Part shown: one piece after another, positions 9,308 through 18,571 of the stretch
How the letters are laid out: every line of letters starts with the position of its first letter
How positions within the stretch are numbered: position 1 is the first letter of the stretch
Source: Kiritimatiellia bacterium
GTDB taxonomy: Bacteria > Verrucomicrobiota > Kiritimatiellia > RFP12 > UBA3636
Assembly (NCBI GenBank): GCA_016295275.1
Contig: JAEDLN010000001.1
Location: 3,377 to 67,376 of the forward strand
Direction: 5' to 3'
DNA: 64,000 nucleotides
The notes under the pieces: model-generated
Databases searched by the model: none
What the model was told of the DNA's origin: nothing
What the model saw: the letters and a program-made list of their open reading frames with translations, nothing else
Position numbers and translations under genes: made by a program

Positions 9308-10456
9308 ATGCTCCTGCCTGAAGAAATCGAACCAACCTTGTCCCGCCTCCAAAAAGACCTTGAGGAGATGCGCGGATATCTTGATCTGGACAATCGGAGA
9401 AACATCGTTGCCGAACTGGAAAAACTCGCAGCGACACCCGATTTCTGGAACAACCAAAAGGAAGCCCAGAATGTGATTGCGAAAACCAATGCACAGAAGG
9501 CGCTCCTCAAACCGTACGATGATATCGTCGCACTCTTCAGCGACGCCGAAACCATGTACGAATTGGCTAAGGAAGAGCCGGAAGGCGATGCGCAAAATGC
9601 CGCTCTTGCCGAAGTTTCCGATATCCTCGAACGCGCCAATGCCGATTTCGAGGCGTTGCGCGTCCAGTCTTTGCTGACGGGACCTCTCGACCGTTGCAAC
9701 GCCTTCTTGACCCTTCATGCCGGTGCCGGCGGGACCGAGGCATGCGATTGGACATCCATGTTGCAGCGGATGTACATGCGGTACTGCGAACGCGCCGGTT
9801 TTACGTTCGAATTGATGGAATCGACCCCGGGAGATGAGGCCGGAATCGCTACCTGCACATTTGCCGTCAAGGGACTTAACGCCTACGGCTATCTCAAGGC
9901 CGAACGCGGAATCCATCGCCTTGTGCGCATTTCACCCTTCGACTCCAACGCCCGCCGCCATACGTCTTTCGCATCGCTGGATGTCATCGCCGAGCTGGAG
10001 GATGATATCAAAGTCGATATCAAACCGGAAGATTTGGAAATCGACACATTCCGTTCCGGTGGCGCAGGCGGACAACATGTCAACAAAACCGATTCCGCCA
10101 TCCGGATTCGACATGTCCCGACCAATATCGTTGTGGCTTGCGATGCCGAACGCTCCCAACATGCCAACCGCCAAAAGGCGATGGCTATGCTGAAAGCAAA
10201 GATCTACGAGTACGAACAGGATAAGCAACGCGCAGCCCTTGAGCGCTTCTACGGAGAAAAAGGCTCTATTTCCTGGGGAAATCAAATCCGTTCCTACGTC
10301 TTACAGCCCTATACCATGGCGAAAGATTTGCGTACCGGATGCCAGACGGCAAATGTCCAAATGGTCCTCGACGGCGATTTGGCCCCCTTTATTTCGGCCT
10401 ATTTGAAGTGGAAGTCCGCAGGCGGCGTCGCCCGCAATATCCAAGACGAAGAGTAA
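9308..10456 (+). CDS. prfB: Peptide chain release factor 2
   Basis: 382 residues. It has the GGQ peptidyl-hydrolysis motif in GGAGGQHVNKTDSAIR and the codon-recognition tripeptide SPF in VRISPFDSNARRHTSF, which marks RF2 (UGA/UAA) rather than RF1. The coding frame is continuous. At the place where many bacteria have the programmed +1 frameshift (CTTTGAC), this gene reads TATCTTGAT in frame, so autoregulation by frameshifting is absent. The start lacks a Shine-Dalgarno sequence. pepT follows after 10 bases. Confidence 0.96.
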   Translation: MLLPEEIEPTLSRLQKDLEEMRGYLDLDNRRNIVAELEKLAATPDFWNNQKEAQNVIAKTNAQKALLKPYDDIVALFSDAETMYELAKEEPEGDAQNAALAEVSDILERANADFEALRVQSLLTGPLDRCNAFLTLHAGAGGTEACDWTSMLQRMYMRYCERAGFTFELMESTPGDEAGIATCTFAVKGLNAYGYLKAERGIHRLVRISPFDSNARRHTSFASLDVIAELEDDIKVDIKPEDLEIDTFRSGGAGGQHVNKTDSAIRIRHVPTNIVVACDAERSQHANRQKAMAMLKAKIYEYEQDKQRAALERFYGEKGSISWGNQIRSYVLQPYTMAKDLRTGCQTANVQMVLDGDLAPFISAYLKWKSAGGVARNIQDEE

Positions 10457-10466
10457 ACTCGCCGAT

Positions 10467-11693
10467 ATGCTGAAAACGTTTCTTGATTACGTCCGCTTGG
10501 AGACGACCTCCGACGAATCCTCCGAATCCACTCCCTCGACCGCTTCCCAATTCGCGCTCGCACATCGGGTGGCAGAGGACCTTCGCGCATGCGGTATCGT
10601 TCGAGTCGTCGAAACCCCGGAGTGCTACGTCTACGCCACCATTCCCGCCTCCCCCGGACAGACGCAAGTCCCGCCGCTCGGCTTTATCGCTCATCTCGAT
10701 ACCTCCCCGGAAGTCTCCGGCAAAAACGTCCATCCCCGAATCGTCGAAGCCTACGACGGAAAACCGCTTGTTCTCGGTTCAAGCAACATCGTCCTTGATC
10801 CTTCCCTCTGCCCAGAGCTTGCCGGCATGATCGGCAAAACGCTCGTTACAACGGATGGCACGACCCTTCTCGGGGGCGATGACAAAGCGGGTGTCGCCAT
10901 CCTCGTCCAACTGGCCCGTACGCTCGCGGCTCCGGACGCTCCTTCCCATCCGGAACTCCATCTGGCGTTCACCCCCGATGAGGAAATCGGACGCGGTACG
11001 GTTGCGTTCGATCCGGATCTGTTCGCGGCAAAATATGCCTACACGGTCGATGGAAGCGCTCCCGATATCTTCGAATGCGCCAATTTCAATGCGGCCGCCG
11101 CGACATTCTCCTTCACCGGCGTCAACACACACCCGGGGGCTGCTAAAAACATCATGCGAAATGCCATCAAAATGGCAAACCGCGTGCTTGATTCCCTTCC
11201 GGTTGATGAAGCCCCGGAGTCTACGGAAGGCCGCGAGGGATTTTTCCACCCGCTCGCCATTTCCGGTTCCGTGGCAAAGGCGTCCCTTTCAATCATCGTG
11301 CGCGATCATGACGCAAAAGCCTTTGACGATCGTAAAGCGTTTCTCTCGACTCTCGCCTCTCGGCTGAACAAGGAATTCGGCGACGGCTCCGTCCAACTAG
11401 AATTGCACGACCAATACCGCAATATGGAGGAAGCGCTTCAAGCCGCCCCCTTTCTCAAAGAAGCCGCCCTTTCGGCCATCCGGTCAGTCGGTCTCCAACC
11501 CGTCGTCAAGCCGATTCGTGGCGGCACAGATGGTGCAATCCTCTCCCAGCGCGGCATTCCATGCCCGAATCTCGGGAATGGCGGACATCTTTTCCACAGT
11601 CTTTGCGAATTCGTCTGTCTTCAGGAAATGGAGCAGGCGCTTTCGATCGTTCTGCAGATTGCCCAAAACTGGCATTGCCGCTTTTCACGATGA
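10467..11693 (+). CDS. pepT: Peptidase T (tripeptide aminopeptidase)
   Basis: 408 residues, normal for this M20B di-zinc peptidase that removes N-terminal residues from tripeptides in the cytoplasm. Motifs: GFIAHLDTSPEVSG (first zinc ligand His with the following Asp), TLLGGDDKAGVA (bridging Asp), FTPDEEIGRG (catalytic Glu and ligand Glu), and a C-terminal PIRGGTDGAILSQRGIPCPNLG block with GGH. The stop overlaps the epmA start by four bases (ATGA), so translation of the two is coupled. Confidence 0.94.
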   Translation: MLKTFLDYVRLETTSDESSESTPSTASQFALAHRVAEDLRACGIVRVVETPECYVYATIPASPGQTQVPPLGFIAHLDTSPEVSGKNVHPRIVEAYDGKPLVLGSSNIVLDPSLCPELAGMIGKTLVTTDGTTLLGGDDKAGVAILVQLARTLAAPDAPSHPELHLAFTPDEEIGRGTVAFDPDLFAAKYAYTVDGSAPDIFECANFNAAAATFSFTGVNTHPGAAKNIMRNAIKMANRVLDSLPVDEAPESTEGREGFFHPLAISGSVAKASLSIIVRDHDAKAFDDRKAFLSTLASRLNKEFGDGSVQLELHDQYRNMEEALQAAPFLKEAALSAIRSVGLQPVVKPIRGGTDGAILSQRGIPCPNLGNGGHLFHSLCEFVCLQEMEQALSIVLQIAQNWHCRFSR

Positions 11694-12616
11694 TTTCTAA
11701 TACACTCTTGGCGGCACTGCCGCTCCGCGCAAAAATCCTGGCCGCCCTGCGATCTGCACTCGATGGCCAAGGGTTTGTGGAAGTGGAGACGCCCGTGAGA
11801 ATCCCGGCTCCCGCCAATGAGCCGCATATCCGGCCTCCGGCAAGCGGAAATGCCTTCCTGAGAGCCTCTCCCGAGCTGCAAATGAAACAACTGCTTGCCG
11901 CCGGCATGGAGAAAATCTACTCCCTGGGTCCTTGCTTTCGCGAAGGAGAACGAGGCGATCACCACGCTCCGGAATTTACAATGCTGGAATGGTATCGCGC
12001 ACAAGCGGGATACCGTACCGTCCTCGACGATGCCAAACAGCTCGTCCAAAATGCCGCACGGATACTCCGGAATGGCGAAGAATCCATATTCCGATTTCGC
12101 GGTGTTAAACTCGATCTCTTTGGCGAATGGATTGAAATCCCCGTGCGCGAAGCGTTTCGCCGATACGCCGGTTGGGATCCCGTCGAAGCCTTCGATCCGG
12201 ACCGTTTCGATCTCGATATGGCCCTCGTCATCGAGCCGTCCCTCCCCCGAAACCGCCCCTGCGTCTTGATCGATTACCCCGCCCCCGCCGCCTCTCTTTC
12301 CCGACTCTCTCCCGCCGATTCCCGTATCGCCGAACGATGGGAACTGTACCTCGGCGGTCTGGAACTGGCTAATGCCTTCGGGGAATTGACCGATCCCGCG
12401 GAACAACGCGCCCGCTTCCAACGGGCGAGACAAGAAAAAATCGCGCTCGGCGAACCCGCCTTCGATCTCGATGAAGCGTTCCTCTCGGCCCTTCCCAATA
12501 TGCCGCCCTCCGGTGGCGCCGCAATGGGGGTCGATCGGCTCTGCATGGTTCTTCTCGAACTCGACGATATCGAAAATGTCCGCCCCTTTCTCCCGCCTAT
12601 AGGATCTCTCTGGTGA
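11690..12616 (+). CDS. epmA: EF-P lysine ligase EpmA (PoxA/GenX)
   Basis: 308 residues from ATG 11690, which forms an ATGA overlap with pepT; the open frame extends further upstream but only as antisense-like sequence inside pepT. It is a short class II lysyl-tRNA-synthetase paralogue without the anticodon-binding domain: FVEVETPVRI, LRASPELQMKQLLAAG, a CFREGERGDHHAPEFTMLEWYR motif 2, and a GAAMGVDRL motif 3. EpmA attaches (R)-beta-lysine to elongation factor P. The partner genes epmB and efp are not in this window. Confidence 0.93.
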   Translation: MISNTLLAALPLRAKILAALRSALDGQGFVEVETPVRIPAPANEPHIRPPASGNAFLRASPELQMKQLLAAGMEKIYSLGPCFREGERGDHHAPEFTMLEWYRAQAGYRTVLDDAKQLVQNAARILRNGEESIFRFRGVKLDLFGEWIEIPVREAFRRYAGWDPVEAFDPDRFDLDMALVIEPSLPRNRPCVLIDYPAPAASLSRLSPADSRIAERWELYLGGLELANAFGELTDPAEQRARFQRARQEKIALGEPAFDLDEAFLSALPNMPPSGGAAMGVDRLCMVLLELDDIENVRPFLPPIGSLW

Positions 12617-12617
12617 C

Positions 12618-13562
12618 ATGAAAGCAATGGTTTTCCATCTTGGCTCCATCAATATAGACAGAGTCTATTCGCTCGATCATATCGTTGCCCCCGGTGAGAC
12701 GGAGCGGGCTTCTAATCTTGCTTTTTTCCCAGGCGGAAAAGGTCTTAACCAAAGTATCGCACTCGCACGTGCCGGTGCCGCCGTGCGCCAAATCGGCGCG
12801 GTCGGAACATCCGACGGCGAGCCTCTCCGGATCCTGCTTTCCGAAAATGGCGTGCAGATCGATGCCATTCAGACCGTTCCGGGAGAAACCGGCCATGCCG
12901 TCATCCTCGTTGATGCCGCGGGGATGAATTCCATCATCGTGACACCCGGCGCAAACGCCTGCGTTACAACCGCGCAAATCCAATCCGCAATCTCCACCGC
13001 AAAATCGGGCGATTTTTTCTTGGCGCAAAACGAAACCTCCTGCCTCCCGGACGCCATTCGCCTCGCACACCGCGCAAATTTGCGTATCTTCTTGAATCCT
13101 TCCCCGATCACACCCGAACTCGAGGTCTCTCCGCTCGAACTGGTTTCCGATTTCCTTCTCAACGAAACCGAGGCCGCCTTTCTCGCAAATTGCCCCGTCT
13201 CTACAGACCCCGGAACCATCTTGAACCGTCTCCTTTTCCGGTTCCCGAACGCCCGTTTCGTCTTGACATGCGGAGCCGCCGGCGCTTGGTACGCCGACGC
13301 GCAGACGCCCCCGTTTCTCTCACCGTCTTTCCCCACCGATCCAATCGATACGACCGCCGCCGGTGACACGTTCGCCGGCTTCTATATCGCCGCCATCGCA
13401 GATTCGCTTCCGCCTCGCGAAGCAATGCGCCTCGCCAATGCCGCCGCTGCCATATCCATCACACGCCCCGGCGCCTCGCCTTCCATCCCGACGGCTCGCG
13501 AAGTCGCCCGTTTCCTCGCATCGAAATCCTGTGCTTCCCTATCCTCCCGCCATGAGTCCTGA
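12618..13562 (+). CDS. Ribokinase-like PfkB-family sugar kinase
   Basis: 314 residues. PfkB signature 1 is seen as FFPGGKGLNQSIALARAG (near residues 35-52), and signature 2 as DTTAAGDTFAGF with the catalytic Asp. Overall layout and length fit ribokinase, which phosphorylates D-ribose at O5. Substrates of this family vary, so ribose is the best guess only. It begins one base after epmA, and its end overlaps the next gene by 11 bases, so these genes form a tight run with coupled translation. Confidence 0.88.
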   Translation: MKAMVFHLGSINIDRVYSLDHIVAPGETERASNLAFFPGGKGLNQSIALARAGAAVRQIGAVGTSDGEPLRILLSENGVQIDAIQTVPGETGHAVILVDAAGMNSIIVTPGANACVTTAQIQSAISTAKSGDFFLAQNETSCLPDAIRLAHRANLRIFLNPSPITPELEVSPLELVSDFLLNETEAAFLANCPVSTDPGTILNRLLFRFPNARFVLTCGAAGAWYADAQTPPFLSPSFPTDPIDTTAAGDTFAGFYIAAIADSLPPREAMRLANAAAAISITRPGASPSIPTAREVARFLASKSCASLSSRHES

Positions 13563-13974
13563 AAAGAAAATCGCTCTCGAACTCCATCCCGCAAAGGCAA
13601 ACTGCTCTCAGGCAATTGCCGCCGCATACGCCCCGCGATTCGGAATCCCTTCGGATACCGCTTCCCGTATGACAATGGGTCTCGGTCGCGGCGTTTCCGG
13701 ATTGAACGAAATTTGTGGTACGATTGCCGGTGTCTCCGTCGTCCTCGGCATGGCATTCGGAAACGAACCCGGCGGCCAAAAACGGGTCTTCGCATTGACA
13801 CGGGAATTTGCGGAACAATTCGCATCCGCAAATGGCTCGATCATTTGCGGACAACTCCTCGGACTCGTCCCGCCCCCTTCCGGAAAACCCCTCACCAAAC
13901 GCTCGTGCCACGATCTCGTCGCCGATGCATGCGATTTTCTCGATTCCGTCCTCCCATCCCCTTCCTCTCACTGA
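13552..13974 (+). CDS. C-GCAxxG-C-C family putative redox protein (copy 1)
   Basis: 140 residues. The Cys pattern matches the C-GCAxxG-C-C family: NCSQAI near residue 17, a GLGRGVSGLNEICGTIAGV block in place of GLGGGIARSGEVCGAVTGA, then SIICGQLLG and a late RSCHDLV. The family is thought to bind metal or act in redox processes, but its function is not established. The canonical GCA motif is altered here. The start at 13552 lies inside the end of the ribokinase gene. A paralogue occurs at 53876-54385. Confidence 0.75.
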   Translation: MSPEKKIALELHPAKANCSQAIAAAYAPRFGIPSDTASRMTMGLGRGVSGLNEICGTIAGVSVVLGMAFGNEPGGQKRVFALTREFAEQFASANGSIICGQLLGLVPPPSGKPLTKRSCHDLVADACDFLDSVLPSPSSH

Positions 13975-13995
13975 CGGCTTCGCGCCGGTTCGGTC

Positions 13996-14724
13996 ATGCT
14001 GATTGAAGTCAACCATCTCACCAAATGTTTCGGCCCGGACAAGGTCGTTTCCGATGCCACATTCTCCGTTGATGCCGGAGAACGTGTCGCAATCATCGGT
14101 CGGAACGGAGCCGGAAAAACAACCCTCCTTCGCTTGCTCTCGACTTTTTTGCCGCCTACCTCCGGCTATGCGAAGATCTCCGGATTCGACCTTCTCTCCA
14201 AAGCAAACTCCATCCGTTCGATTGTCGGATACCTCCCGGAACAGGCTCCGTTGTACCCCGATATGACGGTCACGTCCTACCTGCGATACCGCGGAAAATT
14301 GCGCCGCCTCCCACGCGAATACTTGATTCGCCGCCTCCACGAGGTGGTCGATTTCTGCAATCTCGCCGCCATTCGTGATGCCCGTATCCAAACCCTCTCC
14401 AACGGACGCCGCCACGCCGTCGCCCTCGCCGATGCCATCCTGCACGAACCCGATGTCCTGCTCTTTGACGATCCGCTGGTGGGAGCAGACCCCGATCAAA
14501 CGGAGAAACTCACCGAACTGATGACCTCCCCGGTCGTTTCCGACGGTCGCGCCATTCTCTTCGTTACGCATAATATCGATCTCGTCCGAACCGCCGCCAC
14601 CCGGATGATTTGCTTGAACCACGGAAACATCATCGCCGATACTTCCGATCTCGACGTTCTTCAAAACAAAACGCTTGCCGAACTCTTTCGAATGTGGACG
14701 ACCGCCGCCGAGCCACCTGTTTGA
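13996..14724 (+). CDS. ABC-2 type transporter ATPase, GldA-like, with altered motifs
   Basis: 242 residues. Walker A GRNGAGKTT lies near residue 35, with EQAPLYPDMTV as a Q-loop region and switch His in FVTHNID. It resembles GldA/CcmA-type ATPases that partner ABC-2 permeases; the permease follows 18 bases later. Two motifs depart from the family: the signature reads LSNGRRHAVAL instead of LSGGQ-type, and Walker B is LLFDDP, with Asp in place of the catalytic Glu. Hydrolysis may be slow, or the protein may act in a heterodimer. Confidence 0.85.
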   Translation: MLIEVNHLTKCFGPDKVVSDATFSVDAGERVAIIGRNGAGKTTLLRLLSTFLPPTSGYAKISGFDLLSKANSIRSIVGYLPEQAPLYPDMTVTSYLRYRGKLRRLPREYLIRRLHEVVDFCNLAAIRDARIQTLSNGRRHAVALADAILHEPDVLLFDDPLVGADPDQTEKLTELMTSPVVSDGRAILFVTHNIDLVRTAATRMICLNHGNIIADTSDLDVLQNKTLAELFRMWTTAAEPPV

Positions 14725-14742
14725 TCCGTTCTTTTTCCCACC

Positions 14743-15471
14743 ATGTCACCTTCTCTTTTCATCTTTCGCAAGGAAACGCGAGGCGCTCTTCTGCGCCCTT
14801 CCACTTGGGGTGTACTCGCTTCTACAACCGCCGTTTTGGGAATCGTCTACTTTCTCGCTCTTCGCGATTTTCCCTCGCAAACGCTCGAAATCGCGCCCCT
14901 CTTTACCATGTGCCTGGTCATGACGGTCCCGATTCCCGTCTCCTTCTTTACGATGTCCCTTTTCCCTCGCGAACGAACCGCCGGAACCCTCGAACTGCTT
15001 CTCACCGCCCCTGTTACCGATGCCGAGGTCGTTACGGGCAAATTTCTCTCCGCTCTCTTTCTTTCAATTTTCGCGCTCCTCCTTACCTACATTGCCCTCG
15101 TGATCCATTTGAACCTGTCCGGGCAACCGATCCAACCGCACCTCCTTTCGCTTGCAATCGGTTTTGCAGGAACGTTCCTGTTGACCGCTGCACTCTGCTC
15201 GTTTGGCACCTTGATCAGTCTCTCGACACACTACGAGGCCGCCGCAGGCGCCGTTACGATGTTTTTTTCGATTTTGACGGTCTCCATGGTTGTCGAAAGC
15301 GAAAACGGAACGGGCGTCGCTGCAGTTTCCAATAGCGTCAATATCCTGAACTTCGCACATGGAATATTGGATTCCCGACCGGTCGTCACATTCCTGAGCG
15401 CAACCTTCTTTTTCCTATTTTCAGCCGTTCGATTCTTGGAATCGCGTCGCTGGGCATCCGTTTCCCGTTAG
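14743..15471 (+). CDS. ABC-2 type permease (GldF-like)
   Basis: 242 residues with six predicted membrane segments. It has the family features: an N-terminal FRKETRGALLRPSTW amphipathic stretch, and FPRERTAGTLELLLTAPVTDAEVVTGKF between helices 2 and 3, typical of GldF/NosY-like permeases. Together with the ATPase just upstream it should form an inner-membrane ABC exporter or a gliding/Gld-type system component. A GldG-like protein is not adjacent; instead a metal-receptor lipoprotein follows 10 bases later. Confidence 0.87.
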   Translation: MSPSLFIFRKETRGALLRPSTWGVLASTTAVLGIVYFLALRDFPSQTLEIAPLFTMCLVMTVPIPVSFFTMSLFPRERTAGTLELLLTAPVTDAEVVTGKFLSALFLSIFALLLTYIALVIHLNLSGQPIQPHLLSLAIGFAGTFLLTAALCSFGTLISLSTHYEAAAGAVTMFFSILTVSMVVESENGTGVAAVSNSVNILNFAHGILDSRPVVTFLSATFFFLFSAVRFLESRRWASVSR

Positions 15472-15481
15472 TTTCTTCCGC

Positions 15482-16471
15482 ATGAAACCGTATTTCAGCT
15501 TGTTTCTTCTCGCCGGAGTTTCCATTGCGATTTCCCTCGCTCTGACAACCTCGTGCCGAAAATCCTCCGACCCGATCGTTGGCAAGAACGTTTCCGATCA
15601 AGATCCCGCCATCGAATCTGTCGCCCATGTCACTTCTCCGCGCCTGATTTCCCTTTCGCCGGCTATCACCGAAATCCTCTGTATGATCGGTCTCGGTCCT
15701 CATCTTGTTGGTCGTACCCCTGCCTGCGATTTCCCAAACGAAGTCTCTTCCGTCCCTTCCGTCATGGACGAAAAAGGCAATCTCTCCTTGGAGACAGTTT
15801 CCGCTCTCAAACCGGATTTCATCTTGATGCCCGATCAGCTCGCGGCCTCGCCGCTGCACACCGAATTGTCCAAACGGAAGCTGAACCATATCGGAATCCG
15901 TCTCGATTCGCTGGATGATATCTATCAATCCGTTTTCTCGATTGGCGATCGCTACAACGCTGAAAGCGTTGCGTCCGATTGGCTGGCAGGCATGGATGAA
16001 CTCACCTCCGGTCTCCGCAACGAATGCGCCGAGGCAATCGCCGCCGCAGGTGGAATCTCTCCCGGAATCCTCATCGTTCTGGGACGCATTCCCGCCAATG
16101 GAAACCAGCCCGCCCGACTCATTGTCGCCGGCCGGAATTGCTTCCAACAAGGAATTTTGGAAACCCTCGGGGCCCGTAACGTCATCACCTCTTCCGTTCC
16201 ATACGAAACCGTTTCCATGGCGCAAGTCACAGAACTCGCCCCCGCCATTGTTCTGGAAATCGTCCCAGCCTCCCTTTCCGCCGATCGCCAATCCGCACTC
16301 CTCCTTTCATGGGCCCGATACGGCTCCTGCCCCGCCGTTGCCACCGGAAAGGTTACTATTCTCGCGGAAACCTACGCCCTCCGCCCCGGTCCTCGAATCG
16401 GACTTCTGTTCAGAGATGTCGCGCGCTGCATCATCGACTGGGCGAAAGATGCTCAAAAACAAAGCACTTGA
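15482..16471 (+). CDS. BtuF/FecB-like periplasmic receptor, probable lipoprotein
   Basis: 329 residues. A signal peptide ends in LTTSC with Cys25 as the likely lipidated residue. The rest shows the helical-backbone metal receptor fold of BtuF/FhuD: PRLISLSPAITEILCMIGLGPHLVGRT, LSLETVSALKPDFILMP, and VTELAPAIVLEIVP in the second lobe. Such receptors deliver corrinoids or Fe-siderophores to BtuCD-type importers. The neighbouring ABC genes are ABC-2 type, not BtuCD type, so the true partner is probably elsewhere. The ligand is unknown. Confidence 0.82.
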   Translation: MKPYFSLFLLAGVSIAISLALTTSCRKSSDPIVGKNVSDQDPAIESVAHVTSPRLISLSPAITEILCMIGLGPHLVGRTPACDFPNEVSSVPSVMDEKGNLSLETVSALKPDFILMPDQLAASPLHTELSKRKLNHIGIRLDSLDDIYQSVFSIGDRYNAESVASDWLAGMDELTSGLRNECAEAIAAAGGISPGILIVLGRIPANGNQPARLIVAGRNCFQQGILETLGARNVITSSVPYETVSMAQVTELAPAIVLEIVPASLSADRQSALLLSWARYGSCPAVATGKVTILAETYALRPGPRIGLLFRDVARCIIDWAKDAQKQST

Positions 16472-16559
16472 GCCCCTTCTTCGCCATCCGCCACGCCCTC
16501 ATACCCGCATACCATCGCCCCCCCTTTCCGTAACAAAATCGACGCGCTTGAGGGCAACC

Positions 16560-16588
16560 TTGACAGGTCCGCGGCTTTCCCCTAGATT
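16560..16588 (+). promoter_or_regulatory. Probable promoter for the HAD hydrolase-rluD pair
   Basis: TTGACA (16560-16565), 17-base spacer, TAGATT (16583-16588). A full-consensus -35 box with ideal spacing, about 90 bases before the start codon of the HAD gene. It is the only gap of ~200 bases in this gene run. Confidence 0.6.
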
Positions 16589-16677
16589 CCACTCACCAAA
16601 CTGCCGACCTCGAACCGGACGTGCACCGCGGCGTCTTTACTCTTCGATCAACCTCTCGCCAAGATATTTCCCGCCTC

Positions 16678-17373
16678 ATGTATACGCTCAGTCCGCAAAC
16701 TAAAGCCGTTATTTTCGATCTGGACGACACGTTGTACGATTTCAAGCATTGCCACAATCGCGTCATGCCGCTTCTGGAAAACTATGCCCGGGAAAAACTG
16801 GGGATGGAACCGGTACTGTTTCGGACGGAACATAAGAAAATGCTGGAATGGCAGTTCGATGCCCTGCCAAAACAAGCGGGCTGCCATAGCCGGGCCATGC
16901 GCTTCCAACTTTTGCTGGAATCGCACGGGTTGCCGTTGCGCCATGCGAACGCGCTCGCCGAGCTCTACTGGAACTCGATGCTTGACATCATGACCCCGTT
17001 TCCGGGCTGCGTCGCTCTCTTTCAAAATCTTCGCAACCGGGGGATTTCCATCGGTATCGGTACCGATATGACGGCCGATTGGCAGCTCAAGAAACTGGAG
17101 CGGCTTGGGCTCCTCGATTACGTCTCCTTCTTTGTTTCCAGCGAAGAAACGGAAGAAAAGCCCGGAAGCGGCATGTTTTTGAGATGCGCCTCGAAAGCGG
17201 CTGTTCCAATCGATTGCTGTCTGTTTGTCGGAGATAACCCAAAGCGCGACATCAAAGGCGCCATTGACGTAGGCATGCCATTCCTCTGGATACAGCCGGA
17301 TCCCGAAAAACGGGCGCTCCATCCGGATTATCCGTCGGTTGCTTCCATTGCTGAAATTCAATTTCCGTCATGA
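16678..17373 (+). CDS. HAD-superfamily hydrolase (YjjG/pyrimidine 5'-nucleotidase-like)
   Basis: 231 residues from ATG 16678, chosen because the HAD core starts nine residues later; the open frame begins at 16621 but over the promoter region. Motif I is FDLDDTLYD with the nucleophile Asp, motif II lies in IGIGTDMTADWQ, and motif IV is FVGDNPKRDIKGA. A helical cap lies between. This pattern is that of small-molecule phosphatases such as YjjG nucleotidase or phosphoglycolate phosphatase. The substrate is not determinable. The stop overlaps rluD by four bases (ATGA). Confidence 0.85.
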   Translation: MYTLSPQTKAVIFDLDDTLYDFKHCHNRVMPLLENYAREKLGMEPVLFRTEHKKMLEWQFDALPKQAGCHSRAMRFQLLLESHGLPLRHANALAELYWNSMLDIMTPFPGCVALFQNLRNRGISIGIGTDMTADWQLKKLERLGLLDYVSFFVSSEETEEKPGSGMFLRCASKAAVPIDCCLFVGDNPKRDIKGAIDVGMPFLWIQPDPEKRALHPDYPSVASIAEIQFPS

Positions 17374-18377
17374 CGACCGAACTAAACGATTTCGACGAAG
17401 AACTTGAAAGCGAGACGTACCTCCCTTCCGCTTCCCCGATTGCAAACGGCGCAAAAACCTTCCCCGCACCGAGCGATCCGGCAACGTGCGCATCCTGCCG
17501 CTTGGATACGTGGCTCGCCAACGTCTCCGGTATCTCCCGCTCCCGTATCCAATCCATGCTGAAGGAGGGGCTCGTCACCACGCGAAACGGTTCCGTTCCC
17601 GCCTCCCGAAAGGTCTCCGCCGGTGAATCGTACACAATCGCAATTCCCGAACCGAAACCGACCGAAATCCGCCCGGAAGACATTCCGCTCGATATCGTTT
17701 ACGAGGATGAATCGATCCTCGTCGTCAACAAACAGGCAGATCTCGTCGTGCATCCCGCCGCCGGACACGAGAGCGGGACGCTCGTCAACGCTCTTCTTCA
17801 CCACTGCCCCGCTGTTTTCTCCGTTGGAGGGGAAACCCGTCCCGGTATCGTCCATCGACTCGACAAGGATACGACCGGACTCCTTGTCGTCGCCAAAAAC
17901 GATACTGCGTTTCAAGGTCTTGTCGAATCCTTTCAAACCGGCAAGGTCCATAAAATCTATGCCGCCGTCTGCTGCGGTGTCCCCGATCCCTCGGCAGGAC
18001 ATGTGGAAGGACTGATCGGACGCTCGCCGGTCGACCGGAAAAAGATGGCCGTCGTGCTACAAAACGGACGCTTTGCATCGACCGATTACGAGGTCGAACG
18101 AGATTTTGGCGGGTGCGCCCTCTTGCGCATTCGGATTCATACCGGACGGACCCATCAAATCCGCGTCCATCTCAAGTCGATTGGCTGTCCGATCGCAGGG
18201 GACCGTCTCTACGGAAACGCTTCGCAAGATTCGGTGCTTCCGTTTCGTCCGCCCCGTCAGATGCTCCACGCAAGGGTCCTCCGTCTCCCCCACCCCGTCA
18301 CCCGCGAAATCCTGACCTTTGAGGCGCCTCTCGCCCCAGACATGCAAGAACTCCTTGATGCCTTGAACCATCGGTGA
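17370..18377 (+). CDS. rluD: RluA-family 23S rRNA pseudouridine synthase, RluD-like
   Basis: 335 residues: ~45 acidic N-terminal residues, an S4 RNA-binding domain (RLDTWLANVSGISRSRIQSMLKEGLV), then the catalytic domain with HRLDKDTTG, which holds the catalytic Asp, and the late RTHQIRVHLKSIGCPIAGD motif. RluD converts U1911/1915/1917 in helix 69 of 23S rRNA to pseudouridine. RluC is an alternative because both have S4 domains. The long acidic N-terminus is unusual but in frame. The start overlaps the HAD gene by four bases. Confidence 0.9.
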   Translation: MTTELNDFDEELESETYLPSASPIANGAKTFPAPSDPATCASCRLDTWLANVSGISRSRIQSMLKEGLVTTRNGSVPASRKVSAGESYTIAIPEPKPTEIRPEDIPLDIVYEDESILVVNKQADLVVHPAAGHESGTLVNALLHHCPAVFSVGGETRPGIVHRLDKDTTGLLVVAKNDTAFQGLVESFQTGKVHKIYAAVCCGVPDPSAGHVEGLIGRSPVDRKKMAVVLQNGRFASTDYEVERDFGGCALLRIRIHTGRTHQIRVHLKSIGCPIAGDRLYGNASQDSVLPFRPPRQMLHARVLRLPHPVTREILTFEAPLAPDMQELLDALNHR

Positions 18378-18452
18378 TCGCATGCTTTCAATCGTCTCTT
18401 TTGCGAAATCAAGGACGAAAGACAAGGGAAAACCGGTTATACGAAAAAAAAG

Positions 18453-18480
18453 TTGCTTTTCGTACAATCTTGCAGATAAT
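18453..18480 (+). promoter_or_regulatory. Candidate promoter for the Na+/H+ antiporter
   Basis: TTGCTT (18453-18458), 16-base spacer, GATAAT (18475-18480). It lies in an AT-rich gap ~90 bases before the start codon. The stretch just before it has a run of A residues that could act as an UP element. Confidence 0.5.
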
Positions 18481-18571
18481 ACCAGCCCATGTTTGCAAGA
18501 CTTTTCCATCTCCATCCCAGGGATGGCATTAGCGAAGTGAATTCTTCTGTCAGCTTGAATTAGGATTTCAT

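Noticed and set aside
15482..16471. The BtuF-like lipoprotein as part of a complete B12 importer
   Set aside because: The neighbouring ATPase and permease are of the ABC-2 type, not BtuCD. The importer partner must be elsewhere.
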